The notes below the pieces were generated by a model that saw only the letters and a program-made list of their open reading frames with translations, was not told where the DNA came from and searched no databases. Made by a program: the position numbers and the translations under genes. From Candidatus Omnitrophota bacterium (GTDB lineage Bacteria; Omnitrophota; Gorgyraeia; Zapsychrales; Fredricksoniimonadaceae), in contig CAJBYM010000136.1 in NCBI GenBank assembly GCA_903959815.1, positions 1 to 41,433 of the forward strand: a DNA stretch of 41,433 bases, read 5' to 3'. Below are positions 23,310-31,827 of this stretch, in pieces (the stretch's first letter is position 1; every line of letters starts with the position of its first letter).

Positions 23310-24581
23310 TTACCTGACAATGATCTCATCGCGCTCGGAGCCGATCGATATATATGTGATCGGAACTCCCACCAACTCCTGCATGCGTTCAATATAATCA
23401 CGGGCTTTCGGAGGAAGTTTTCGGAATTCACGGATGCTGCCGATGGGAGTCTGCCAACCGGGCATATCCACATAAACAGGCTTCGCGCCACATAACACCT
23501 CATAATCATGCGGATAATCCGTAAAAATCTTCCCTTTATATTTATAGGAAGTGCATAAACGGATCGTTTTTAATTCATCCAACACATCAAGCTTCATGAT
23601 CGCAAGCTCATCAAATCCGCCTGTGATCGCCGCATAACGCACCAAAACACTGTCAAACCACCCACAACGACGTGCACGACCTGTCGTTGCGCCAAATTCT
23701 TTACCCTTGGCACGGATCTCTTCTTCCATTTTATGATCAAATTCTGTCGGGAACGGACCTTCCCCCACACGCGTCGTGTACGCCTTAACAGCCGCAATGA
23801 CCTTGTCGATCTTCGTCGGCGCAACACCGCTGCCGCTGGCAACCCCCCCCACGGTCGTGTTAGACGATGTCACATAAGGGTATGTCCCGAAATCTATATC
23901 AAGGAATGCCCCCTGAGCTCCCTCGAACAAAACAGACTTCTTGTCATCGATCGAACGATTCACAAAAAGCGCCGTGTCACACACATACGGCTTTAAACGA
24001 CGGGCATACGCCATATATTCATTGTAAATACCTTCAAACGCGAACCCCTTCTGACCAAAGACCTTTTTGAAATATTCATTCTTCTCGCGCAAATTATCCT
24101 TCAACTTAACACTAAAAACCCGGGGATTCATCAGATCGATCATACGGATACCACAACGCGTAACTTTATCCGCATAACACGGGCCAATGCCACGGCCGGT
24201 CGTCCCAATGCGGTGTTCACGCATTTTCTCGCGCAACCCGTCAAGGATACGATGATACGGCATAACAACGTGGCTGTTAACAGCGATTTTAAGCTGACGC
24301 GGAGAAATCTTGATCCCGCGCTTCTGAAGGCCATCCATTTCCTCCAAAAGAGCCTTAGGATCGACCACAACACCGTTACCAATGACACAAACTTTGCCCT
24401 TGCGCAAGATCGCAGAAGGAAGAAGATGAAATACATAATGTTCTTTTCCAACAATGACCGTATGGCCGGCATTACTGCCACCCTGATAACGGACTGTTAC
24501 ATCCACATCCTTGGAAAGAATATCAATGAGCTTTCCCTTACCTTCATCACCCCACTGAGCACCTACGACAACAATATTCAT
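23310..24581 (-). CDS. purA: Adenylosuccinate synthetase
   Basis: A 423-residue GTP-dependent enzyme that joins aspartate to IMP on the way to AMP. It has the N-terminal P-loop GAQWGDEGKGK, the IMP site GGSNAGHTV, TTGRGIGP, and the C-terminal GTP-binding TTGRARRCGWFDSVL. The length is standard. AAAGGATG lies 5 to 9 bases before the ATG. It follows a small membrane protein by 17 bases and is probably the last gene of the clpP-serA run. It contains an in-frame G8 tract (minus strand, 23843-23850) with no frameshift. Confidence 0.98.
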   Translation of the reverse strand: MNIVVVGAQWGDEGKGKLIDILSKDVDVTVRYQGGSNAGHTVIVGKEHYVFHLLPSAILRKGKVCVIGNGVVVDPKALLEEMDGLQKRGIKISPRQLKIAVNSHVVMPYHRILDGLREKMREHRIGTTGRGIGPCYADKVTRCGIRMIDLMNPRVFSVKLKDNLREKNEYFKKVFGQKGFAFEGIYNEYMAYARRLKPYVCDTALFVNRSIDDKKSVLFEGAQGAFLDIDFGTYPYVTSSNTTVGGVASGSGVAPTKIDKVIAAVKAYTTRVGEGPFPTEFDHKMEEEIRAKGKEFGATTGRARRCGWFDSVLVRYAAITGGFDELAIMKLDVLDELKTIRLCTSYKYKGKIFTDYPHDYEVLCGAKPVYVDMPGWQTPIGSIREFRKLPPKARDYIERMQELVGVPITYISIGSERDEIIVR

Positions 24582-24598
24582 CAGGCCATCCTTTTATT

Positions 24599-25303
24599 TC
24601 ACAACCATGATTGCTGTGCCGCCACATAAAAAAAGAAAATCAAACATCCGCCAACAGCGATGTAAAACGCGGATGCCATGATCGATAACAAAGAAAGCTT
24701 GCCACGTAAGAAATCAGCACTCTTACCCTGTCGCGCCAGAAAAAAAGATACAACAATAAGTAAAGGGCCAACATTACGGCAACATTCATAAACCAACAGT
24801 GCTATTAATGAATAACGAAGTCTTCCCGGCATAGCTGCCATTTCAGCCTGGATCAAAACCTGATAATTGATAGGCCAGACACTCGCAAAGAATACAAGAC
24901 TTCCGGCTAATATTATAGCCAACAAAGTCCCTGCCAATGGCCCCAGATACGGTGTCGGAAAGAATTCAGCAAAACGGCGTGATGTTCCTGAAATCACAAA
25001 ATACCACTCTCTTAAGAACAATACACCCACCATCAAAGAACCCGCCCCCAGCATCAAAAAAACCCATTTGACCTTGCTAAGAAAGTCAGGGGACATCAAC
25101 GCATCAAACAACTTTAGATCAAAGACCACAGCTCCAAAAACTAGCGTCAAAAGAAACATGATCGCTGAGATCAATAAAACCCATTGCTTACTTTGACGTA
25201 AACACAGCATCATGGCGGCACACACAGCAACCATGGCCAATTGCATCGGACACAGCGCATCCTGGATCCCCGCCGATAGAAAGACCGAAAGATCAAATCC
25301 CAT
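24599..25303 (-). CDS. Six-span integral membrane protein, possibly CcdA/DsbD-like
   Basis: A 234-residue protein with about six hydrophobic helices. The first begins SAGIQDALCPMQLAMVAVCA, which recalls the G-x-x-x-x-x-x-P-C motif opening of thiol-redox transporters such as CcdA and DsbD (here the order is CP), but the second conserved cysteine motif of those proteins is not evident. A VYECCRNVGPLLIV motif lies in helix five. The role is unknown; an electron or solute transporter is possible. It starts 6 bases after serA and ends just before purA, so it is part of the same transcript. AAAGG lies inside the end of serA. Confidence 0.82.
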   Translation of the reverse strand: MGFDLSVFLSAGIQDALCPMQLAMVAVCAAMMLCLRQSKQWVLLISAIMFLLTLVFGAVVFDLKLFDALMSPDFLSKVKWVFLMLGAGSLMVGVLFLREWYFVISGTSRRFAEFFPTPYLGPLAGTLLAIILAGSLVFFASVWPINYQVLIQAEMAAMPGRLRYSLIALLVYECCRNVGPLLIVVSFFLARQGKSADFLRGKLSLLSIMASAFYIAVGGCLIFFFYVAAQQSWL

Positions 25304-25309
25304 GGACTT

Positions 25310-26902
25310 TTAAACCTTTAACATTTTAACAAACTGGATACCCTTGATGCCTTTTAAGCCATCGATAACTGAAACCGGAACATCTCCGTCAACATTCACA
25401 ACACTCACCGCGGTCATGCCTTCGCTCTCACGGCCAAACGTAATATAGGCAATATTGATCTTGGCATTGCCCAACGCAGTACCCACAGCACCCACAATAC
25501 CCGGGACATCATTATTACGAATGAACAGAATGTTCCCTGAAGGAACAGCCTCAACATAAACCTTGTTGACCTTAACGATCCTTGGCTTCTTGTTAGATGA
25601 AAGGGTTCCCCAAACCTCCAAAGACTCCTTATCAGTAATAAGTTCAAGGGTCACACAATTAACAAACTCAGCCTCGGCATTCGAATGGACCTCCTGAATA
25701 TCAATGCCACGTTCCTTCGCAATATCGAGCGAATTGATAGCATTCACATTATCCGCAAGAATAGGTTTAAGAACACCGTGCGAAATAGCCATGGTCACAG
25801 GCATCACATTATACTTGGTCAACATCCCGTTATAAGTGATCTTGATCGTCTTAAGCCCACCGCTAACAAGTTGGCCAGCGAACTTACCCAGCTTATCCCC
25901 AAGATCAATATAAGGCTCAAGGATCTTGTATGTCTCCTCGTCAAGCGACGGAAAGTTCGCCGCATTGCGGATGCCCTTACCTAACAGCGCATCTTTAACG
26001 GAATGAGCCACTTCAATGGCTACGTTGACCTGAGCTTCAGCCGTAGATGCGCCAAGGTGCGGCGTCAAAATACAGTTATCGAACTTAAACACAGGAAGAT
26101 CCGGCTTAGGAGGCTCTTCATCGTAAACATCAAGTGCAACACCCGCGATACGCTTAGACTCAAGCGCTTGAACAAGTGCAGCCTCATCCATAATGCCCCC
26201 GCGTGCGCAATTAACCAAGCGCACGGACTTCTTCATCATGGCGATCTCTTTCTCACCGATCATCCCGGTCGTCTCATCGGTCTTGGGAACATGAACCGTT
26301 ATAAAATCTGAATTCTTAATAAGATCTTCAAATGTGGACATTATAATCCCTCTCTTCGCGGCCATTTCCGCCGATAAGAACGGGTCAAATGCCTTGATCG
26401 TCATGCCAAAACCCTGGGCAAACTTTGCAACGGTCGAGCCAATACGACCAAGACCGATCACACCCAGCGTCTTGCCATAAAGCTCAACACCCTGGAATTT
26501 GCTGCGTTCCCATTTACCGGCCTTCATGGAACCATGCGCCTGGGGAATATTGCGTGCCAAGGCCATGATCAAACTAAAAGCATGCTCTGCTGTCGAGGTT
26601 GTGTTACCCCCCGGCGTATTCATGGCAATGATGCCTTTTTTCGTCGCAGCCTTAAGGTCAACATTATCAAGACCCACACCCGCACGGCCGATGACTTTAA
26701 GCTTTAATGCCGCCTCAATGATCTCTTCCGTAACCTGCGTGCCGCTGCGAACAATGAGCGCATCATAATGACCGACGATCTCTTTGAGTTGTTCAGGCTT
26801 CAGGTCATATTTGCAATCCACCTCAAAAGCATCGCCGTCCCTGAGGATCTTCAAACCTTCTTCAGCTAATTTGTCGCTGACCAGTATTTTCATCTTTGTC
26901 AT
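25310..26902 (-). CDS. serA: D-3-phosphoglycerate dehydrogenase
   Basis: A 530-residue long-form SerA, which oxidises 3-phosphoglycerate to phosphohydroxypyruvate, the first step in serine synthesis. It has the substrate domain (VRSGTQVTEEI), the NAD-binding GVIGLGRIGSTVAK, the catalytic Arg (NCARGGIMDE), Glu (DVYDEEPP) and His (LTPHLGASTAEAQ), then an ASB intervening domain (about 320-450) and a C-terminal ACT domain (NILFIRNNDVPGIVGAVG) that in relatives binds serine as feedback inhibitor. GAGG lies 5 bases before the ATG. The upstream aminotransferase can supply the next step. Confidence 0.97.
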   Translation of the reverse strand: MTKMKILVSDKLAEEGLKILRDGDAFEVDCKYDLKPEQLKEIVGHYDALIVRSGTQVTEEIIEAALKLKVIGRAGVGLDNVDLKAATKKGIIAMNTPGGNTTSTAEHAFSLIMALARNIPQAHGSMKAGKWERSKFQGVELYGKTLGVIGLGRIGSTVAKFAQGFGMTIKAFDPFLSAEMAAKRGIIMSTFEDLIKNSDFITVHVPKTDETTGMIGEKEIAMMKKSVRLVNCARGGIMDEAALVQALESKRIAGVALDVYDEEPPKPDLPVFKFDNCILTPHLGASTAEAQVNVAIEVAHSVKDALLGKGIRNAANFPSLDEETYKILEPYIDLGDKLGKFAGQLVSGGLKTIKITYNGMLTKYNVMPVTMAISHGVLKPILADNVNAINSLDIAKERGIDIQEVHSNAEAEFVNCVTLELITDKESLEVWGTLSSNKKPRIVKVNKVYVEAVPSGNILFIRNNDVPGIVGAVGTALGNAKINIAYITFGRESEGMTAVSVVNVDGDVPVSVIDGLKGIKGIQFVKMLKV

Positions 26903-26942
26903 ACTTGCCTCATTTTTATATGCACCATTATTTCATGCGCAT

Positions 26943-26970
26943 GTACAGACGATTCATGAATCGCCCCTAC
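26943..26970. repeat. Intergenic palindrome, copy C
   Basis: A palindrome with a perfect 12-base core (GATTCATGAATC, 26951-26962) and imperfect outer arms. The minus strand starts GTAGGGGCG, as in copy B. It overlaps the end of the aminotransferase gene: the TAG of GTAGGGG is that gene's stop codon. It lies between the aminotransferase and serA, about 40 bases before the serA start. Confidence 0.75.
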
Positions 26971-28106
26971 CCATTAAAAACCTTTTGCGCGGCAGCCAAA
27001 CTGGCACCAAGCTCGAACTTATGGCCCGATTCCTTTAACACCTTCTCTAAGCACGACAAGCCTGTGAGAACGTCATACTCATCGACCGCGCCCATGTGCG
27101 CAATACGAACGATCTTCCCGTCAAGCTCACCCTGGCCTCCCGCCATCGTAATGCCATGCACATCGCGCATGGTCTTAACGATCTTCTTGGGATTAAGCGC
27201 TTCCGGAATAAGAATGGCCGTTAATGCCCGTGAACGGAAGGCTGGCTGAGCATACACCTTAAGCCCAATCGCCTCTGCTGCGGCCCACACGGCTTTAGCC
27301 ATTTTTAAATAATATTCCTGCTTTTTATCAAGACCTTCGGCCAACAGCATTTTGACCGCTTCATTCAAAGCAATGACAATGCCGATCGCCGGAGTGAACG
27401 GTGTATCCGTCTCTGCAAGGGCTTTCTTTGCCTTGCGCAGATCAAAATAAAAACGCACATTCGTCGAAATATCGATCATAGCAATTGCCTTAATGCTCAC
27501 CGCCACAATACCAACGCCGGGCGGAAGCATAAGTCCCTTATGAGAACCGGAGCAATAAACATCCACGCCCCAATCGTCCATCTTCAGCGGCTCTGTGCCA
27601 AGCGCACTCACTCCATCCACAACAAGCACGGCTTTGGTCGTCTTCATGTAAGCACCGATGGCCGCCAAATCCGGCGCAACCGCGGTTGATGTTTCACAAT
27701 GCGTCAAAAAAACGGCCTTGGCATCAGGGTTCTCCATAAGAGCTTTCTTGACATCATCCACCGTCACAGCCCCGCCCCACGCCACCTTACACACAATCGG
27801 CGTCGCCTTGTACGCCTTGATCAAAGACGCCCAGCGCTCACCGAACTTGCCGTATTCAAATGTAATAGCCTTCTCCCCTGGACTGACCAGGTTCGCGACT
27901 GCCGCTTCCATCGCACCCGTACCAGAAGATGCCAAAAGGTAGACATCACTCGATGTGCCAATGACCTTCCTTAAACCCTCAGCCACTTCCTTAAGCACCA
28001 GTTGGAACTGTGGGGTGCGGTGATGAATGATGGGTTTGCCAAGAACTTCACAAAGCTCAACAGGAACCTTCGACGGCCCCGGGGTCAACAATAAATTCCT
28101 TTTCAT
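26967..28106 (-). CDS. Class V aminotransferase, probable phosphoserine aminotransferase
   Basis: A 379-residue PLP enzyme of the class V family. The start LLLTPGPSKVP, the phosphate-binding LASSGTGAMEAAV, the VDGVSALG aspartate motif, and the PLP-binding lysine in CSGSHKGLMLPPG are present. Members are alanine-glyoxylate, serine-pyruvate or phosphoserine aminotransferases. Its position directly before serA suggests it makes phosphoserine from phosphohydroxypyruvate, which is inference. The ATG at 28106 is preferred (AAAGGA 8 bases upstream); an ATG three codons earlier overlaps that site. The stop codon lies in palindrome copy C. Confidence 0.93.
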   Translation of the reverse strand: MKRNLLLTPGPSKVPVELCEVLGKPIIHHRTPQFQLVLKEVAEGLRKVIGTSSDVYLLASSGTGAMEAAVANLVSPGEKAITFEYGKFGERWASLIKAYKATPIVCKVAWGGAVTVDDVKKALMENPDAKAVFLTHCETSTAVAPDLAAIGAYMKTTKAVLVVDGVSALGTEPLKMDDWGVDVYCSGSHKGLMLPPGVGIVAVSIKAIAMIDISTNVRFYFDLRKAKKALAETDTPFTPAIGIVIALNEAVKMLLAEGLDKKQEYYLKMAKAVWAAAEAIGLKVYAQPAFRSRALTAILIPEALNPKKIVKTMRDVHGITMAGGQGELDGKIVRIAHMGAVDEYDVLTGLSCLEKVLKESGHKFELGASLAAAQKVFNG

Positions 28107-28139
28107 GCTCAACATCCTTTCATTCTTGTCATCATCACA

Positions 28140-28736
28140 TTACCGCACGATCGCGGGAATAACCTCATCAACAAGACCATAATCCTTTGCTTCCTGGGCG
28201 GACATAAAGAAATCACGATCTGAATCCTTAAGGATCTTATCCAAAGGCTGTTTTGTATGTTTCGCAAGGATCTTAGAAAGATCCTGTTTCATCCTCAAGA
28301 TCTCCTGCGCCTGGATCTGAATATCGCTCGCGGTCCCTTCAGCCCCACCCCAGGGCTGATGGATCATAATACGGGCATTAGGAAGCGCAAAACGCTTGCC
28401 CGTAGCCCCTGCTGTTAAAAGCACCGCCCCCATACTTGCCGCCTGACCGATGCAATAGGTGCAAACTTTGGGTTTCAAAAACTGGATCGTATCATAGATC
28501 GCCAAACCTGCTGTGACAGAGCCACCCGGTGAATTAACATAAAGACTGATATCCTTATCCGGATCATCAGATTGCAGAAACAAAAGCTGGGCCACAATAA
28601 GATTGGACACCACATCATCAATGGCTGTGCCCAAAAAGATGATGCGATCCTTTAAAAGGCGTGAAAAGATATCATACGCGCGTTCAGCCTGGCCTGTGCT
28701 CTCGACGACCATCGGGACTAAATTTGACTTTATCAT
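28140..28736 (-). CDS. clpP: ATP-dependent Clp protease proteolytic subunit
   Basis: A 198-residue serine protease that forms the double-ring chamber fed by ClpX or ClpA. The catalytic triad is visible: Ser in [14 protein letters not shown], His in [11 protein letters not shown], and Asp in [13 protein letters not shown]. The ATG at 28736 is chosen because GGAGG lies 7 bases upstream and the ATG overlaps the trigger factor stop by one base (TGATG). The usual next gene, clpX, is absent; a class V aminotransferase follows instead. Confidence 0.97.
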   Translation of the reverse strand: MIKSNLVPMVVESTGQAERAYDIFSRLLKDRIIFLGTAIDDVVSNLIVAQLLFLQSDDPDKDISLYVNSPGGSVTAGLAIYDTIQFLKPKVCTYCIGQAASMGAVLLTAGATGKRFALPNARIMIHQPWGGAEGTASDIQIQAQEILRMKQDLSKILAKHTKQPLDKILKDSDRDFFMSAQEAKDYGLVDEVIPAIVR

Positions 28737-29629
28737 CACTTGGCCTCCTCCCATTTAGCTTCTTTAAGCAGGAATTCCATAACTTTTGCGGAAAGATTTT
28801 CATTCTTCTGTGCTTCGATCTTCTCAACCTCGGCAATCTTGTGCAGGATAAGGAACGTCTTCACATCTTTCTCGGCCGCTTCTTTCAATTCCTTCTTGGT
28901 CGCTTCAGCTTTCTTGGCAATATCTTCTTCCTTCATGCCAAATGTCTTCATCTTACGGGCAAATTCTTCCAAACGCCCCTCCAACTGACGCGCAACCAAA
29001 GACTGCGGCAGATCCAACTTGCACGATTTGATCAAAGCATCGATCAACTGAGTCTCCACTTCATAACGGTTCTGACGCTCCTTGTCCAACTCAAGATTGC
29101 GTTTGACCGCCTTCTTCAGATCTTCCAAAGAAGGAAATCCCAGACCTTTTGCAAACTCATCATCCAACGGCACGGTCTCATCAAGGCCACGGCCTTTTTT
29201 GAAGAAATCAAGGCTCTTATTAAGCTCATCATCCGAAACTTCCGAACCCTTTTTGGAAACTTTCACGCCTTTATAATCCTTGACCTCAACCTCAGGACGA
29301 AGATCAAACGTGGCACGGAATTTAAGCCCGCCATCCTTGAGATCCACCTGGTCAATGGCCGGAAAATCAATGGGGTCCATTTTTTCCTGAACAAGCCCTT
29401 CCTGATAAACCTCAGGAATCAGATTCTTCATCATTTCTTCACGCGCCACATCAGCATGAGCGGCTGCCACAAGGTGGCGCGGCGCCTTACCCTGACGAAA
29501 ACCCTTGATACGGGCATGTTTGACCATATTATTTAAAATTTCATCAAGTTTCCCCGTCACACGTTCTTGGGGGACCTCGAAATGCATTTCACGGCGAAGC
29601 GCATCGACTTTCTTAACTGAGATCTTCAT
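28736..29629 (-). CDS. tig: Trigger factor, short form lacking the PPIase domain
   Basis: A 297-residue ribosome-associated chaperone. The ribosome-binding N-terminal domain is intact (residues 1-125; signature [12 protein letters not shown] at 41-52), and the C-terminal helical arms run from about 170 to the end. The FKBP-type prolyl isomerase domain, normally about 90 residues in the middle, is absent: [18 protein letters not shown] is followed within 30 residues by [16 protein letters not shown]. Normal length is about 430. The chaperone core is known to work without isomerase activity in E. coli, so it should be functional. The order tig-clpP is standard. AAAGGAG is 12 bases before the ATG. 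Confidence 0.95.
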   Translation of the reverse strand: MKISVKKVDALRREMHFEVPQERVTGKLDEILNNMVKHARIKGFRQGKAPRHLVAAAHADVAREEMMKNLIPEVYQEGLVQEKMDPIDFPAIDQVDLKDGGLKFRATFDLRPEVEVKDYKGVKVSKKGSEVSDDELNKSLDFFKKGRGLDETVPLDDEFAKGLGFPSLEDLKKAVKRNLELDKERQNRYEVETQLIDALIKSCKLDLPQSLVARQLEGRLEEFARKMKTFGMKEEDIAKKAEATKKELKEAAEKDVKTFLILHKIAEVEKIEAQKNENLSAKVMEFLLKEAKWEEAK

Positions 29630-29674
29630 GAATACCGCCTGCTCCTTTCAAGAACATCATTATTAGAAAACATC

Positions 29675-29702
29675 ATAATAAAACATTTCTCCTTAAAAGC
29701 AA
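29675..29702 (-). promoter_or_regulatory. sigma-70 promoter of tig-clpP
   Basis: The minus strand reads TTGCTT (29697-29702), a 16-base spacer, and TATTAT (29675-29680), about 45 bases before the tig start codon. It lies in the 101-base gap after lptB and probably drives tig, clpP and the downstream serine genes. Confidence 0.55.
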
Positions 29703-29730
29703 CCGAAAGTTCGATCGTTTATCAGAAAAC

Positions 29731-30453
29731 CTACATCGTAAAATTCTCACCCAAATAGACTTTGCGGGTCTTAGGATCATTGATAAGGTCCTGCGCGGAT
29801 CCCGCGATCATGATCCGTCCCTCTGCAACGAGATAAGCCCGATCAACAATGGAGAGCGTTTCACGCACATTATGATCGGTCAATAAAATGCCCAGTCCGC
29901 GCTTCTTAAGGTCTTTAATAATCTCCTGCGCTTCAGCCACGACGATCGGATCAATGCCAGAAAACGGCTCATCCAACAGAAGAAATGACGGATTTGTCAC
30001 GAGTGCCCGCGTGATCTCAAGCCTGCGGCGCTCACCACCTGAAAGGGTGTACGCCTTACTGCGGGCCAAATGTGAAATGTTAAGCTCTTCCAGAAGTGAT
30101 TCAAGCCGGCGCTTTCTTTCCCTCGTACCGATATCGAGCGTTTCCAACACCGCCATGATATTCTCTTCAACAGTAAGCTTGCGAAAAATAGACGGCTCCT
30201 GCGCCAGATATCCCATACCCAAACGACAGCGCTCATGGATCGGTTTGCGCGTAATGTCTTCCTGATCGAAAAAGATCTTACCTTCTTCAGGCTTGACGAT
30301 ACCGACAGCCATATAAAATGAAGTGGTCTTCCCGGCGCCGTTAGGCCCCAAAAGACCTACGATCTCACTGCGCCCAACCGACAAACTGAGGCCATTGACT
30401 ACGCGCCGGCCATTATAAATCTTTACCAAATCTTTGACTTCCAGAAGGTCCAT
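29731..30453 (-). CDS. lptB: LPS export ABC transporter ATPase LptB
   Basis: A 240-residue ABC ATPase that powers extraction of lipopolysaccharide with LptFG. It has Walker A LLGPNGAGKTTSFYM, a Q-loop, the ABC signature LSGGERRRLEITRAL, Walker B NPSFLLLDEPFSGID and the H-loop LLTDHNVRETL, all close to LptB. The frame is open to 30498; the ATG at 30453 is chosen since AGAGGA lies 5 bases before it and the product starts MDLLEVKDLVK. It is the last gene of the Kdo-Lpt operon. Confidence 0.97.
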   Translation of the reverse strand: MDLLEVKDLVKIYNGRRVVNGLSLSVGRSEIVGLLGPNGAGKTTSFYMAVGIVKPEEGKIFFDQEDITRKPIHERCRLGMGYLAQEPSIFRKLTVEENIMAVLETLDIGTRERKRRLESLLEELNISHLARSKAYTLSGGERRRLEITRALVTNPSFLLLDEPFSGIDPIVVAEAQEIIKDLKKRGLGILLTDHNVRETLSIVDRAYLVAEGRIMIAGSAQDLINDPKTRKVYLGENFTM

Positions 30454-30463
30454 CTCAATCCTC

Positions 30464-31321
30464 TCAATAGTTAAGCATATCTTCAGACGTGCGGTCACCC
30501 GGATCGATAATAAGCTTGGGTTTTCCGGTCAAGATCATCCTTTGTTCATCGGCCTTGTACGTCAAACTATCTGAATATGTAATATTCATCCCCTGATGTA
30601 CCTCAACATTGCCCGTGCAAAGGATCTGTTTGATCTTCCTTGAATCCTGATCAAATGTCACTTCCATACGATCCGCTTTAAGTTTCCGGCCCGTCGACAT
30701 TTCAAGAGCCTGAACATTTTCCGTAAACACGGCGGTCTGCGACGCCTGGTCGATCTCCATCGGTCCATCGGAGGTGATCTGGATCTGATTGTCCTTCTTT
30801 TTATCCTTCCCCTCAGCCATAATATTGGCCGTCACATCACCTCTTAACTTCGCATCCTTAAGGCTCGGATGAGCTTCCATGCCCTTACCCTGAACCGTCA
30901 TGGTCCCATCTTCAATGCTCACTTTATCGTCGGTCTGCACCAGGTCTTTGTTGCGCTGCCACTGGAGGGTGTCCGTTCTCAATGTTGTTCCGCTATCCGA
31001 GGTCACAACAACATCCTGTTCAAGATTTACATCACCTGTCGCCTTATCGATCTTGCCCTTTTTCGCCGTAAGATTAAGGTCCTGCTCGCCATAGGAATTG
31101 GCATTCACATTTGTAACCGCCACCTCATTGCCCTGAACATCAGCCTTATCACCTTTGATATCCCAGGACTTCTGTCCACCATCGGAATAACCCGAAAGAT
31201 TAAATCCTTCGAGCTGCTGAGCCGGGACATCGCGGACAGCCTTGCCGTTGAGAGAAACATCCTCAGCAAAAACCCATGTCGATGATAAAATAAAAATAAT
31301 AACAAGAACTACAGCCTTCAT
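30464..31321 (-). CDS. LptC-LptA fusion protein (LPS transport bridge)
   Basis: A 285-residue exported protein. A signal peptide (residues 1-19, ending VFA) is followed by an LptC-like region (about 35-150, with TLRTDTLQWQRNKDLVQTDD and IEDGTMTVQGKGMEA) and an OstA/LptA-like region (about 165-270, with KADRMEVTFDQDSRKIKQIL and CTGNVEVHQGMNITYSDSL). LptC and LptA are normally separate; here both beta-jellyroll segments lie in one chain. It probably carries lipopolysaccharide through the periplasm from LptB2FG. It overlaps kdsC by ATGA and precedes lptB by 10 bases. Confidence 0.88.
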   Translation of the reverse strand: MKAVVLVIIFILSSTWVFAEDVSLNGKAVRDVPAQQLEGFNLSGYSDGGQKSWDIKGDKADVQGNEVAVTNVNANSYGEQDLNLTAKKGKIDKATGDVNLEQDVVVTSDSGTTLRTDTLQWQRNKDLVQTDDKVSIEDGTMTVQGKGMEAHPSLKDAKLRGDVTANIMAEGKDKKKDNQIQITSDGPMEIDQASQTAVFTENVQALEMSTGRKLKADRMEVTFDQDSRKIKQILCTGNVEVHQGMNITYSDSLTYKADEQRMILTGKPKLIIDPGDRTSEDMLNY

Positions 31322-31827
31322 GCCACACCCCAGCGGCCCTGCGCCTTAAGGATCATTTCAACAACCTCACGCACAGCCCCACGGCCACCCGAAGCGCGTG
31401 TCACATGATCCGCGACCTTCTTAACTTCAGGCACAGCATTAGCAACCGCAACAGCGAATCCGACACGAGACAATATCGCATGATCCGGAATATCATCGCC
31501 AATAAAACACACCTCTTCATCGCCTACACCAAAACTTTTTAACATTTTCTCATAAGCCGAGATCTTAGGATACGCATCAAGATAAACTTTGTCGAACTTC
31601 AGGTCCTTAGCACGTGCCTTGACCGCCATACAGCTGCGCGCCGAGATCACAGCAGTTTTCAGACCGGCATGACGCGCACGAGCAATACCAAAACCATCCT
31701 GGACATCAAAGAATTTCAATTCCTTGCCGTCACCGTCATAGATGATCCGTCCGTCCGTCATGACCCCGTCGACATCCATGGCGATTACTTTAATCTTTTT
31801 TAAGATCTCCTGGCCCTTTTTCGTCAT
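31318..31827 (-). CDS. kdsC: 3-deoxy-manno-octulosonate-8-phosphatase KdsC
   Basis: A 169-residue HAD-family phosphatase that converts Kdo 8-phosphate to Kdo. The catalytic aspartates are in VIAMDVDGVMTDGRI, the Ser/Thr motif in TAVISARSC, and the metal-binding motif in CFIGDDIPDHAIL. It lacks a cap domain, as expected for the tetrameric KdsC class. It overlaps kdsD by ATGA. Confidence 0.97.
   Translation of the reverse strand: MTKKGQEILKKIKVIAMDVDGVMTDGRIIYDGDGKELKFFDVQDGFGIARARHAGLKTAVISARSCMAVKARAKDLKFDKVYLDAYPKISAYEKMLKSFGVGDEEVCFIGDDIPDHAILSRVGFAVAVANAVPEVKKVADHVTRASGGRGAVREVVEMILKAQGRWGVA

Noticed and set aside
23843-23850. Possible frameshift at the G8 tract in purA
   Set aside because: The frame is correct with eight G (TVGGVASG), and the protein is full length.
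28661-29536. 291-codon open frame on the plus strand
   Set aside because: It is antisense to tig and clpP; the short trigger factor is clearly the real gene.
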